From Paucilactobacillus oligofermentans DSM 15707 = LMG 22743 (GTDB taxonomy: Bacteria; Bacillota; Bacilli; Lactobacillales; Lactobacillaceae), in assembly GCF_001434315.1 (NCBI RefSeq), contig NZ_AZFE01000032.1, positions 186,561-250,560 on the forward strand: a DNA stretch of 64,000 nucleotides, read 5' to 3'. The notes under the pieces were generated by a model, which saw nothing but the letters and a program-made list of their open reading frames with translations, was not told the origin of the DNA and did no database searches. A program made the translations under genes and the position numbers. This document shows, piece after piece, positions 16,882-24,089 of the stretch. Within the stretch, counting starts at the first letter, position 1, and every line of letters starts with the position of its first letter.

Positions 16882-18405
16882 TCATTCACCCTCAATATCA
16901 GGGTTAGTTTGTTTAACTTTTTCATTGATATCATAGATGGTTAAACCGGTAATATCTTTCTTATTAGGTTTGAAGAAACTACAGATGTAACCAATAAGCA
17001 TACTACCTAAGAATCCAACGACACTAATCAATAGAGCGTTAACACCAGTGAATTGAAGGAAGTAGCAAGCAATACAAGTAATTACTAAGCCAGTTACTGC
17101 ACCAAAACCATTAGCGCGTTTACTAAAGATTCCTAATGCGAATATTCCGGCAATTGGAACACCAAATAGTCCAAATAATGCTAAGTACTTATCGATCATA
17201 TCACTACTATGATAAGCAATTAGGATTAAGGTGACGAATAATCCAAGGAGTCCACAAACCATAATCGTCCAATGAGTAAGTTTCATACTCATTTTATCAG
17301 ATTTATCCTTCATGAAACGTTTCTGGAAATCAGTTACCACACAAGCTGCTGAACTATTCAAACTTGAAGCAATTGTAGCTTGGGAAGCAGCAAAGATAGC
17401 GGCAATGATTAATCCTGCAATCCCCGCTGGAATTTCAGTTAATACAAAGTAGGGAACTAACGCAGACGTATTAAATCCAGTAGGTAGGTTACCACCATGT
17501 TGATAGAAGCTATAAAGAATTGTTCCCATCCCGTAGAATAGTGGGATAGCAATCATAGCTAATAGCGAGTTAGTCCAGATTGATTTACCAATTTTTTTGG
17601 TATCACTAGTGGTAGTATATCGCTGAACGATATCTTGTGAGGCCGTATATTGATATAACGTGTTAAAAATCTGTCCTAGGAGAATTACCGGAACGGTTGC
17701 CTTCACAAGACTAAAATTGAAGTCACTAGCGGCTAAAATCTTTTGATGATCAACTGTATCTTTAACTACGGTATGGAAGCCACCAGTGGTGTACTTAATT
17801 CCAAAGAAGATGATTAAAGCAGCACCAATCAGTAGCAAGAAGCCTTGAATTACATCGCTCCAGATAACTCCTTCCATTCCACCGTGATCCGTATAAATAA
17901 TACACAGCACCGTAATTACTGTAGCAATCAGATAAGGGTTCACATTAATAATTGATTGGAGAGCAACGGTTGGTAGATAGATAACGATGGCTACTCGACC
18001 GATATGGAACAAGACGAATAATAAACTACTGAAGACCCGGAGAAAAGCATTGAATCGATATTCTAGGTATTCATATGCCGTCGTTACATTTAGTTTGGCG
18101 AAGAAGGGTACATAGAAATGAATAATGATTGGTGCGGTAATTAAAATAGCTAAGTTACCAAATGCATAGGCCCAATCAGTCAAAAATGATTTTTCAGGTG
18201 TCGACATGTACGTAATTGCACTTAACGTGGTGGCGAACATACTAAAGCCAACCGCCCATGATGGAACGTTACTACTCTTAGCTTTGAAGAAACTTTCTGA
18301 ATCAACTTTACTTTTTTTCGAGAAACTCAAACCAACCAGTAGCATTGCGATTAGGTAAACAATTAATACAATCCAATTTAATGTTCCAAAACCTTGTTTT
18401 GCCAT
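16882..18405 (-). CDS. Sodium:solute symporter (SSS), probable sialic acid transporter
   Basis: 507 aa with about 13 membrane spans. Starts with GTLNWIVLIVYLIAMLLVG, then the SSS signature region SWAVGFSMFATTLSAITY and a sodium-site region around AAIFAASQATIASSLNSSA. SSS members of the SiaT branch import N-acetylneuraminate with Na+. The neighbouring nanK, nanE, nanA genes make this the likely substrate; the sequence alone only supports SSS. It follows the isomerase-like gene by 45 bases and is the last gene before a terminator. Confidence 0.85.
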   Translation of the reverse strand: MAKQGFGTLNWIVLIVYLIAMLLVGLSFSKKSKVDSESFFKAKSSNVPSWAVGFSMFATTLSAITYMSTPEKSFLTDWAYAFGNLAILITAPIIIHFYVPFFAKLNVTTAYEYLEYRFNAFLRVFSSLLFVLFHIGRVAIVIYLPTVALQSIINVNPYLIATVITVLCIIYTDHGGMEGVIWSDVIQGFLLLIGAALIIFFGIKYTTGGFHTVVKDTVDHQKILAASDFNFSLVKATVPVILLGQIFNTLYQYTASQDIVQRYTTTSDTKKIGKSIWTNSLLAMIAIPLFYGMGTILYSFYQHGGNLPTGFNTSALVPYFVLTEIPAGIAGLIIAAIFAASQATIASSLNSSAACVVTDFQKRFMKDKSDKMSMKLTHWTIMVCGLLGLFVTLILIAYHSSDMIDKYLALFGLFGVPIAGIFALGIFSKRANGFGAVTGLVITCIACYFLQFTGVNALLISVVGFLGSMLIGYICSFFKPNKKDITGLTIYDINEKVKQTNPDIEGE

Positions 18406-18450
18406 ATTATCATATCCTCTATTTGAAATTTATAGTTGTTAAACGAGTAA

Positions 18451-19182
18451 TTAGCTAACTTTAAGATATTGCTTCAGTTTATTGAGCTCATCAGCCAAGT
18501 CAGCTGGATTAATTTGATATTCTAAAATGATAGGGGTTGAATCGGTGACTTTAGCACATAAAGCTTGCCAATCAGTATCACCGGTATCTAATAAGGTAGT
18601 TTCTTGATTATGAATATTTTTTAAATGTAAGACGGTAGTGTACTTAGCTAGTGCATTCATAGCTGCAATTGGATCTTCATTAATCCAGTACCAATTACCA
18701 GCATCAAAGGTGTAACCACCTAAAAATCCAAGCTCAGTTAAAGTCCGGCAAACGTCTACAAGATGTTCAATGGTACCGTTTGGATTGGGTTCATTTTCAA
18801 TCGTTAAGTTAACTCCGGTGACTTTAATCAAATTATTTAAGACGGTTACTTGTTCTGGAGTTGGTAGGTTAACTACTCCAAGACTAATCTTCAATGAATC
18901 AATTTTATATTCACTGGCTATTCGAAAATGTTCAGCTAGATGTTCATTTAGTTCGCCATTGGTAAATAAGATTTCTGGAATTGAATAGTAGAAAGAGTAT
19001 GATTTTTCTTGCGCTAAAGTCATTAATTGGTGTAATTCATCGGCTTTATCGTCTTTGAAAAATTCACCACGAACTTCAAAACCATCAATTGGTTGGGTTA
19101 GGTTCTTTAATAAGTTGATTTGTGATTGACCATCATTCATTTCGGTTAAAAACACAGCTGTGTTGAGCATTACTTTATTCAT
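18451..19182 (-). CDS. Sugar phosphate isomerase/epimerase-like TIM barrel (AP endonuclease 2 family)
   Basis: 243 aa, a little short for the family. The four barrel-end residues expected for the divalent metal are visible: Glu in LTIENEPNPNG, Asp in YTFDAGNWYW, His in VLHLKNIHNQ, and Glu in IILEYQIN. AAAGGAT precedes ATG 19182. It is co-transcribed with the SSS transporter inside the sialic acid locus, so it may isomerise or epimerise a sialic acid derivative or a related sugar. This is not one of the standard Nan enzymes, and its reaction is unknown. Confidence 0.75.
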   Translation of the reverse strand: MNKVMLNTAVFLTEMNDGQSQINLLKNLTQPIDGFEVRGEFFKDDKADELHQLMTLAQEKSYSFYYSIPEILFTNGELNEHLAEHFRIASEYKIDSLKISLGVVNLPTPEQVTVLNNLIKVTGVNLTIENEPNPNGTIEHLVDVCRTLTELGFLGGYTFDAGNWYWINEDPIAAMNALAKYTTVLHLKNIHNQETTLLDTGDTDWQALCAKVTDSTPIILEYQINPADLADELNKLKQYLKVS

Positions 19183-19302
19183 TTTGAAAGATCCTTTCGA
19201 ATATGATTAAAATTTAGCAATAAAAAACGCCAAACTAATTAGGGCCTTTCTTTAATAACCAGAAAGACAAAATTTAGTTCAGCGATTAGTATATATAGCG
19301 AA

Positions 19303-19312
19303 TGAAATTTCA
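19303..19312. promoter_or_regulatory. TGAAATTTCA palindrome, candidate NanR operator
   Basis: A perfect 10-base palindrome upstream of the isomerase-transporter pair. The sequence GAATGAAATT also occurs at the nanE upstream region (20427-20436). RpiR-type regulators commonly bind such AT-rich palindromes; assignment to the RpiR protein here is inference. Confidence 0.4.
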
Positions 19313-19353
19313 AATAGATGATTTCTACTGAAGGTAAAGCAAGCGGTTAGAAC

Positions 19354-20229
19354 TTAAATCTGATAAAAATTATAGACGGCACCATATAAGGCGGCATCAT
19401 TAAAACTTTGTGCAATGACCATCTTGGTTTGATAGAACTGATCAGGTAAAGCTTCAGAGACGTACTGATTAATATGTTCCAGTAAGAAGTCTCCTTGCTG
19501 TGAAACGCCACCACCCAAGACAATTAGTTCTGGATCAGCAATTAAAATAATTTGTACAATGCCATAAGCCACCATTTTCATCCAATTATTAATAATATCT
19601 TCAATTGCTGGATTAGAATGTGTTTTAGCAATTTCAAAGGCATCGGGAACACTGGTATTGAAGTAAATTTTTAGTTTTGCTTCCAGTGATAAGGTCGAGG
19701 CTGCTTGTTCATAATCTTTGGTCCCATTCAAACTAGTTTGTAAGTAACCAATTGAATTTGCCTGGCCAAAATGACCACGTCTTAGCCGACCATGATTATA
19801 ATGAGCGCCACCGATGCCAGTACCAAGTGCAACACAGTATATATCAGAATATGCTTGTGCTGCACCAACTAACTTTTCACCTAAGAGGGCGGAATTAACA
19901 TCATTTTCTACCATTACTGGTAATGAGAATTTATCCTCTAAGGTTTGTTTCAACTCTGTACCTTGGTAATTGGGAATGGTTGGGCCAGCGAATAGAATCT
20001 TTCCAAGAAGTGGGTCGACAATGCCTGCCGTACTAATTCCAATTCCTGAAATTGAATGTTGATTAATTAATTCAGTTGTTTTGTTAATAATTTGATTAAT
20101 AATCGCATTATCTTTATTTTTCAAGGTATCTAGCTTGCCCAAGTAAGTTAGATGCTTGTCTGAATCAATTAATCCATATTTAATTGATGTGCCACCAATA
20201 TCGAAAGCTAAGTAATTGGCATAACTCAT
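19354..20229 (-). CDS. nanK: ROK-family kinase, probable N-acetylmannosamine kinase
   Basis: 291 aa. ATP-binding FDIGGTSIKYGLID (residues about 9-22), ENDVNSALLGE (catalytic Asp), GTGIGGAHYNHG and LGGGVSQQGDF mark a ROK kinase. It phosphorylates ManNAc to ManNAc-6-phosphate between NanA and NanE. The usual ROK zinc motif (GH...CxCGxxGCxE) is absent: RGHFGQANSIGYLQ has no Cys, so the zinc site is lost. ATG 20229 is preceded by GGAG at eight bases; a GTG at 20238 overlaps that site. Divergent from nanE. Confidence 0.85.
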   Translation of the reverse strand: MSYANYLAFDIGGTSIKYGLIDSDKHLTYLGKLDTLKNKDNAIINQIINKTTELINQHSISGIGISTAGIVDPLLGKILFAGPTIPNYQGTELKQTLEDKFSLPVMVENDVNSALLGEKLVGAAQAYSDIYCVALGTGIGGAHYNHGRLRRGHFGQANSIGYLQTSLNGTKDYEQAASTLSLEAKLKIYFNTSVPDAFEIAKTHSNPAIEDIINNWMKMVAYGIVQIILIADPELIVLGGGVSQQGDFLLEHINQYVSEALPDQFYQTKMVIAQSFNDAALYGAVYNFYQI

Positions 20230-20251
20230 TATAAACACTCCAATCCGAAAA

Positions 20252-20265
20252 TGTAAACGTTTTCT
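20252..20265 (-). promoter_or_regulatory. cre box upstream of nanK
   Basis: On the minus strand AGAAAACGTTTACA differs from TGWNANCGNTNWCA only at the first base. It lies 23 bases before nanK, downstream of a candidate promoter (TTGCAC, 17 bases, TAAACT on the minus strand), a roadblock position for CcpA. Confidence 0.7.
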
Positions 20266-20433
20266 TTTTTAAATCTAGTTGTGAGTTTAGCATGTAAATA
20301 GCGTGGGTGCAAACAGTAAATTAGTTTGAGTTTAAGTAATATATAGAAGTGAAAATAATTTCCAATTTCAGTAATTGCTGAAACTAAAAAATGATTATAT
20401 TGTAGTGGCAAGCGGATAGTGTATAGAATGAAA

Positions 20434-20449
20434 TTGTTATTTGTAACAA
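20434..20449. promoter_or_regulatory. TTGTTA-TTTG-TAACAA inverted repeat before nanE
   Basis: A perfect 6-base inverted repeat with a four-base centre, 65 bases before the nanE start. Candidate operator for the RpiR regulator at the end of the nanEA operon. TTTCA and TGAAA repeats also flank it at 20350-20383. Confidence 0.4.
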
Positions 20450-20514
20450 CAGTACGTTCATTAAATTTATGTTTTTCGTATTATTAACGATTCTGAATAA
20501 AGAGGTGCAACAAA

Positions 20515-21210
20515 TTGGAAAATAACTTTTTAAGTAAAGTCAAAGGAAATCTAATTATCTCATGTCAGGCGTTATCAGGCGAACCATTGCATAGCTCGTT
20601 TATAATGTCGCGAATGGCTAAGGCCGCATGTGAAGCAGGAGCTAGTGCAATTAGATGTAATTCTGTGGTTGATGTTCAAGCGATTCAAGGAATTGTCGAT
20701 CTCCCAATTATCGGATTAGATAAGATTGATTACTATGATTCTGACATTTATATCACACCAACAATCAAAGAAATGCGTGGGATTGCAGCTACTGGTGCTG
20801 AAGTCGTGGCTTGTGATGTAACCGGAATGAAACGGCCACATAATGAAAAATTAGCTGATATCGTTGCTACCATGCGTGAAGAATATCCAGACACATTGTT
20901 AATGGCTGATACGGCCAGTTTAGCTAATGTTAAAGAAGCTAATGACTTAGGCTTTGATATTGTTGGAACCACAATGTATGGATATACTCCAGACACAACT
21001 GGTAAGAATGTAGCCGATAATGATTTTGAATATTTGAAAAAAGTAATTGAACTTTCTGATGCCCCAGTCGTGGTAGAAGGAAAGATTGATTCACCAGCTA
21101 AAGTTAAACGTGCATTAGAACTTGGGTGTTATAGTGTAGTTGTAGGTTCAATCATCACACGACCACAGTTAATTGCCAAACCATTTGTTGAAGCAACTAA
21201 AGGTTTTTAA
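20515..21210 (+). CDS. nanE: N-acylglucosamine-6-phosphate 2-epimerase
   Basis: 231 aa. LSGEPLHSSFIMSRMAKAA, AGASAIRCNSV, IGLDKIDYYDSDIYITPT, GMKRPHNEKL and APVVVEGKID are NanE hallmarks (phosphate-binding TIM barrel). It converts ManNAc-6-P to GlcNAc-6-P, which enters amino-sugar catabolism (nagA and nagB are not in this window). The start is TTG 20515 with AGAGGTG seven bases upstream. First gene of nanE-nanA-rpiR. Confidence 0.93.
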   Translation: MENNFLSKVKGNLIISCQALSGEPLHSSFIMSRMAKAACEAGASAIRCNSVVDVQAIQGIVDLPIIGLDKIDYYDSDIYITPTIKEMRGIAATGAEVVACDVTGMKRPHNEKLADIVATMREEYPDTLLMADTASLANVKEANDLGFDIVGTTMYGYTPDTTGKNVADNDFEYLKKVIELSDAPVVVEGKIDSPAKVKRALELGCYSVVVGSIITRPQLIAKPFVEATKGF

Positions 21211-21234
21211 ATTAAATAAAGAGGGTAAAATATA

Positions 21235-22161
21235 ATGACAAAAATTGCAAAATTTGAAAAGTATAGTGGAATTATTCCCGCATTTTATGCTTGTTATGAT
21301 GAAAATGGTGAAGTTAGTCCAGAACGTGTGCAAGCACTGACTCAGTATCATATTGATAAAGGGGTTAAAGGTGTTTACGTTAATGGTTCATCAGGTGAAT
21401 GTATTTATCTGAGTGTAGCGGATCGTAAGATTGTCCTAGAAAACGTTATGAAGGTTGCTAAGGGTAAATTGACTGTGATTGCGCACGTTGCAGCCAACAA
21501 CACTAAAGATAGTGTTGAATTAGCTAAACATGCTGAAAGCTTAGGAGTTGATGCAATTGCTTCAATTCCACCAATTTATTTCAAATTACCAGAATATTCA
21601 ATTGCTAAGTACTGGAATGACATTAGTGCTGGTGCACCGAATACAGACTTTGTCATTTATAACATTCCTCAATTAGCTGGTGCTGCTTTGACACCAGGCC
21701 TTTACGATGAAATGCGTAAAAACAAGAATATTATTGGGGTAAAGAATTCTTCAATGCCAGTACAAGATATTCAAATCTTTAATGAAGCTGGTGGAGATGA
21801 TCACCTAGTATTTAATGGTCCAGATGAACAATTCATTAGTGGTCGCTTAATGGGTGCCATTGGTGGAATCGGTGGAACTTATGGTGCAATGCCTGAATTA
21901 TTCCTTAAGATGAATGAATTACTTAAAAATAAAGATTTAGAAACAGCGCGTGAATTACAATACGCAGTTGATGATATTATTGGAAAATTAACGGCCGGTA
22001 AAGGTAATATGTATGCCATGATTAAAGAAGTCCTACGTATTAATGAAGACTTAGATCTTGGTTCAGTCCGTTTGCCATTGGAACCATTGAATGCTGCTGA
22101 CAAAGTTATTGCTAAAGAAGCAGCTAAAATGATTATTGATACTAAGAAAAAATTCATTTAA
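21235..22161 (+). CDS. nanA: N-acetylneuraminate lyase
   Basis: 308 aa, class I aldolase of the DapA/NanA superfamily. VNGSSGECIYLS (GxxGE), DFVIYNIPQLAG (proton-relay Tyr) and IIGVKNSSMP (Schiff-base Lys) are in place. The sequence GSSGECIYLS and the IPPIYFKLPEYSIAKYW segment favour NanA over dihydrodipicolinate synthase, and nanE, nanK and a transporter beside it settle it. It splits Neu5Ac into ManNAc and pyruvate. 24 bases after nanE. Confidence 0.93.
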   Translation: MTKIAKFEKYSGIIPAFYACYDENGEVSPERVQALTQYHIDKGVKGVYVNGSSGECIYLSVADRKIVLENVMKVAKGKLTVIAHVAANNTKDSVELAKHAESLGVDAIASIPPIYFKLPEYSIAKYWNDISAGAPNTDFVIYNIPQLAGAALTPGLYDEMRKNKNIIGVKNSSMPVQDIQIFNEAGGDDHLVFNGPDEQFISGRLMGAIGGIGGTYGAMPELFLKMNELLKNKDLETARELQYAVDDIIGKLTAGKGNMYAMIKEVLRINEDLDLGSVRLPLEPLNAADKVIAKEAAKMIIDTKKKFI

Positions 22162-22218
22162 AAGTTATTGATGCAGACAAAATTGAATGTTTAGTGTTAA
22201 ATTAAAGGAGGTAATCAA

Positions 22219-22257
22219 TTGATTATCTTCTTTTTATTTAAATATGGAGAGGTATAA
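22219..22257 (+). CDS. 12-codon leader ORF before the RpiR gene
   Basis: A near-perfect ribosome site AAGGAGG (22205-22211) lies seven bases before TTG 22219, which opens a 12-codon frame (MIIFFLFKYGEV) ending at TAA 22255-22257. Its last codons contain the ribosome site (GGAGAGGT) of the rpiR gene, whose GTG is four bases further on. This looks like a translational-coupling leader. It is too short to show conservation here. Confidence 0.45.
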   Translation: MIIFFLFKYGEV

Positions 22258-22261
22258 GTTT

Positions 22262-23107
22262 GTGGAGATAGTTGAACATATAAAAAATCAATATTCATTC
22301 TTATCTACTCAGGAACAAAAAGTGGCCTTATCAGCGATTCAAAAGGGTGCTGCGATCAGAACCATGGGAATTGAAGAATTGGCTAGTCAATTAGACGTTA
22401 GTAAATCCACCATTTCACGGTTTGTAAAAAAGATTGGCTGCAAAAATTTTGTTGATTTTCGTCTGCAATTTGTTAATACTGAAGATCCAGTTGTTGTAAC
22501 TGGGGTTCAAGGCCAATTTGATGAAGAAAAGCAAACTTCAGTTGAAATCTATCATTTATATCAACATGTTATTACACAAACACAAGAAAAAATGAACCAA
22601 GTTGATATTGAAAAATTGGTAAAGTGGATTGCTGAAAGTCGGCGTGTGTTTATTTATGGGTTAGGCAGTTCAGGCTATACAACTGAAGAATTTGGGCAAC
22701 GGTTGATTCGAATGGGAATTCAAACGGTAACCGCCACTGAAAGTCATATGATGCTAATAACTTCGAATATTATGAATCGGGATGATTTAGTGATTGGCAT
22801 CTCAAATTCAGGTAAGACAATTGAAGTTAATCGAGCATTAATGAACGCTAAAAAGAGTGGTGCGAAAACCGCCTCAATTACGAGTGATATGATTGGCCCA
22901 ATTAATCAGGCCAGTCAAATTACAATTCATGTTGAAGATAGTACTAAGCTAGCAGAAGGTCGATTTATTAATTCGCAGTTTGCGATTACATATGCGATTG
23001 ATATTTTGTCACGGTTATTATTAGAAAATCAGCAATATAATTGGAGTATGAAGAAAACCATCGATTCAATTATTGATGACAAGCAAAATAGTAATAATTT
23101 AAAATAG
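22262..23107 (+). CDS. RpiR-family transcriptional regulator, probable sialic acid regulator
   Basis: 281 aa. N-terminal HTH (IEELASQLDVSKSTISRFVKK) and C-terminal SIS domain (VFIYGLGSSGYTTEEFGQRL, VIGISNSGKTIEVNRAL) define RpiR. The SIS domain probably binds ManNAc-6-P or GlcNAc-6-P, as in other NanR proteins of this family. I prefer GTG 22262, with GGAGAGGT eight bases upstream, over the in-frame ATG 22244, which has no ribosome site. Third gene after nanE-nanA. Confidence 0.88.
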   Translation: MEIVEHIKNQYSFLSTQEQKVALSAIQKGAAIRTMGIEELASQLDVSKSTISRFVKKIGCKNFVDFRLQFVNTEDPVVVTGVQGQFDEEKQTSVEIYHLYQHVITQTQEKMNQVDIEKLVKWIAESRRVFIYGLGSSGYTTEEFGQRLIRMGIQTVTATESHMMLITSNIMNRDDLVIGISNSGKTIEVNRALMNAKKSGAKTASITSDMIGPINQASQITIHVEDSTKLAEGRFINSQFAITYAIDILSRLLLENQQYNWSMKKTIDSIIDDKQNSNNLK

Positions 23108-23202
23108 TTGTATATAACAATAATTTGATAATACAGTGCATTTAACTATAAATGGATAACAACGTATTTGCGATTATTAACCAAATAAATTTAAAAATAA
23201 AA

Positions 23203-23223
23203 TTAATTGTATTATACAATTAA
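23203..23223. promoter_or_regulatory. 21-base palindrome before the arsC-like gene
   Basis: TTAATTGTA (23203-23211) and TACAATTAA (23215-23223) are perfect inverted arms around TTA, 15 bases before the start codon. It covers a possible -10 (TATTAT), so a repressor bound here would block transcription. Confidence 0.55.
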
Positions 23224-23238
23224 ACGAGGTAATCAAGT

Positions 23239-23643
23239 ATGACGCAAATCTATTTTTTATGTACGGGGAACTCTTGTCGCAGTCAAATGGCTGAAGGATA
23301 TGCTCGTCAGTTGTTAGGTGATGACTTTATCGTAGCGAGTGCTGGAATTGAAACTCATGGATTGAATCCAATTGCAGTTAAAGTCATGAATGAAGATGGC
23401 GTTGATATTAGTCAACAAACATCAACGTTAATTGATGCTGATTATTTTGTTCACTCAAACTTAATTATCACTTTATGTGGTGATGCACGCGATAAGTGTC
23501 CAGTGATTCCAGCTACAATTAAACATTTACATTGGGACTTAGCTGATCCAGCGCAAGCGCAGGGAACTGAACAGGAAGTATTAGCTAAATTCCGTGAAAT
23601 TCGAGACGATATCAAACAAAGAGTGTTAGCATTGTCGATCTAA
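23239..23643 (+). CDS. Arsenate reductase-like protein (thioredoxin-coupled, LMW-PTP fold)
   Basis: 134 aa. P-loop CTGNSCRS (Cys8 nucleophile, Arg14), [12 protein letters not shown] and the redox pair in [12 protein letters not shown] (Cys80, Cys87) match thioredoxin-coupled ArsC (three-Cys relay) rather than a plain protein-tyrosine phosphatase; [12 protein letters not shown] supports this. It reduces arsenate to arsenite. No arsR, arsB or acr3 is beside it; it stands alone with its own operator and terminator. Confidence 0.85.
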   Translation: MTQIYFLCTGNSCRSQMAEGYARQLLGDDFIVASAGIETHGLNPIAVKVMNEDGVDISQQTSTLIDADYFVHSNLIITLCGDARDKCPVIPATIKHLHWDLADPAQAQGTEQEVLAKFREIRDDIKQRVLALSI

Positions 23644-23661
23644 TTATTATTAATCCAAACA

Positions 23662-23712
23662 AAAAACACGTCGTTATCAGATTAAATAAATCCGATAACG
23701 ACGTGTTTTTGT
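23662..23712. terminator. Bidirectional terminator between arsC-like gene and DUF1304 gene
   Basis: Perfect 17-base-pair stem (23662-23678 with 23694-23710) with A and T tracts on the two sides. Confidence 0.95.
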
Positions 23713-23721
23713 ATATAACAA

Positions 23722-24087
23722 TTAAATTAACATACTTAAGGCTAAGGTAATTAAAGCAGGAGCCATTTGCACGTAGAATATTTTTTTAGTGGCGGTGACA
23801 CCACCGTAGCAACCAACGACGGCAATGAACATCATAATTAGTTCAATGATGCCAAATTTAACGTCGCCCACGAACACGATGAGGCTGACAAGCAACATTA
23901 CCCCAAGGGCACCGTTATAGATTCCTTGATTCTTAAGGGCGATTTGAGCGGCGGGTTGTTGAATAAATTCAAGATCCATATCAAATGATTTGGCTTGAAG
24001 GGTTGGTTTAGCAAACATTTCTAAGTACATCATACCGACATGCTCAATACCGATTATGGCGGCTAAGATAATAACTGTGAGTTCCAT
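23722..24087 (-). CDS. DUF1304 family membrane protein
   Basis: 121 aa with four membrane spans. IIGIEHVGMMYLEMF (charged motif in span 1), a loop ending with NQGIYNGALG, and GCYGGVTATKKIFYVQMAPA are DUF1304 features. No known function. The start codon is two bases after the yfhO stop, with AAAGGAC at the end of yfhO, so the two are coupled. Confidence 0.85.
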   Translation of the reverse strand: MELTVIILAAIIGIEHVGMMYLEMFAKPTLQAKSFDMDLEFIQQPAAQIALKNQGIYNGALGVMLLVSLIVFVGDVKFGIIELIMMFIAVVGCYGGVTATKKIFYVQMAPALITLALSMLI

Positions 24088-24089
24088 TG

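Noticed and set aside
21235-22161. Dihydrodipicolinate synthase (dapA)
   Set aside because: Same superfamily, but motifs and the nanE/nanK/transporter context favour NanA.
22244-22264. ATG 22244 as the rpiR start
   Set aside because: No ribosome site before it; GTG 22262 has GGAGAGGT at ideal spacing.
23239-23643. Low-molecular-weight protein tyrosine phosphatase
   Set aside because: The additional Cys pair (Cys80, Cys87) and the ArsC-type loop point to arsenate reductase.
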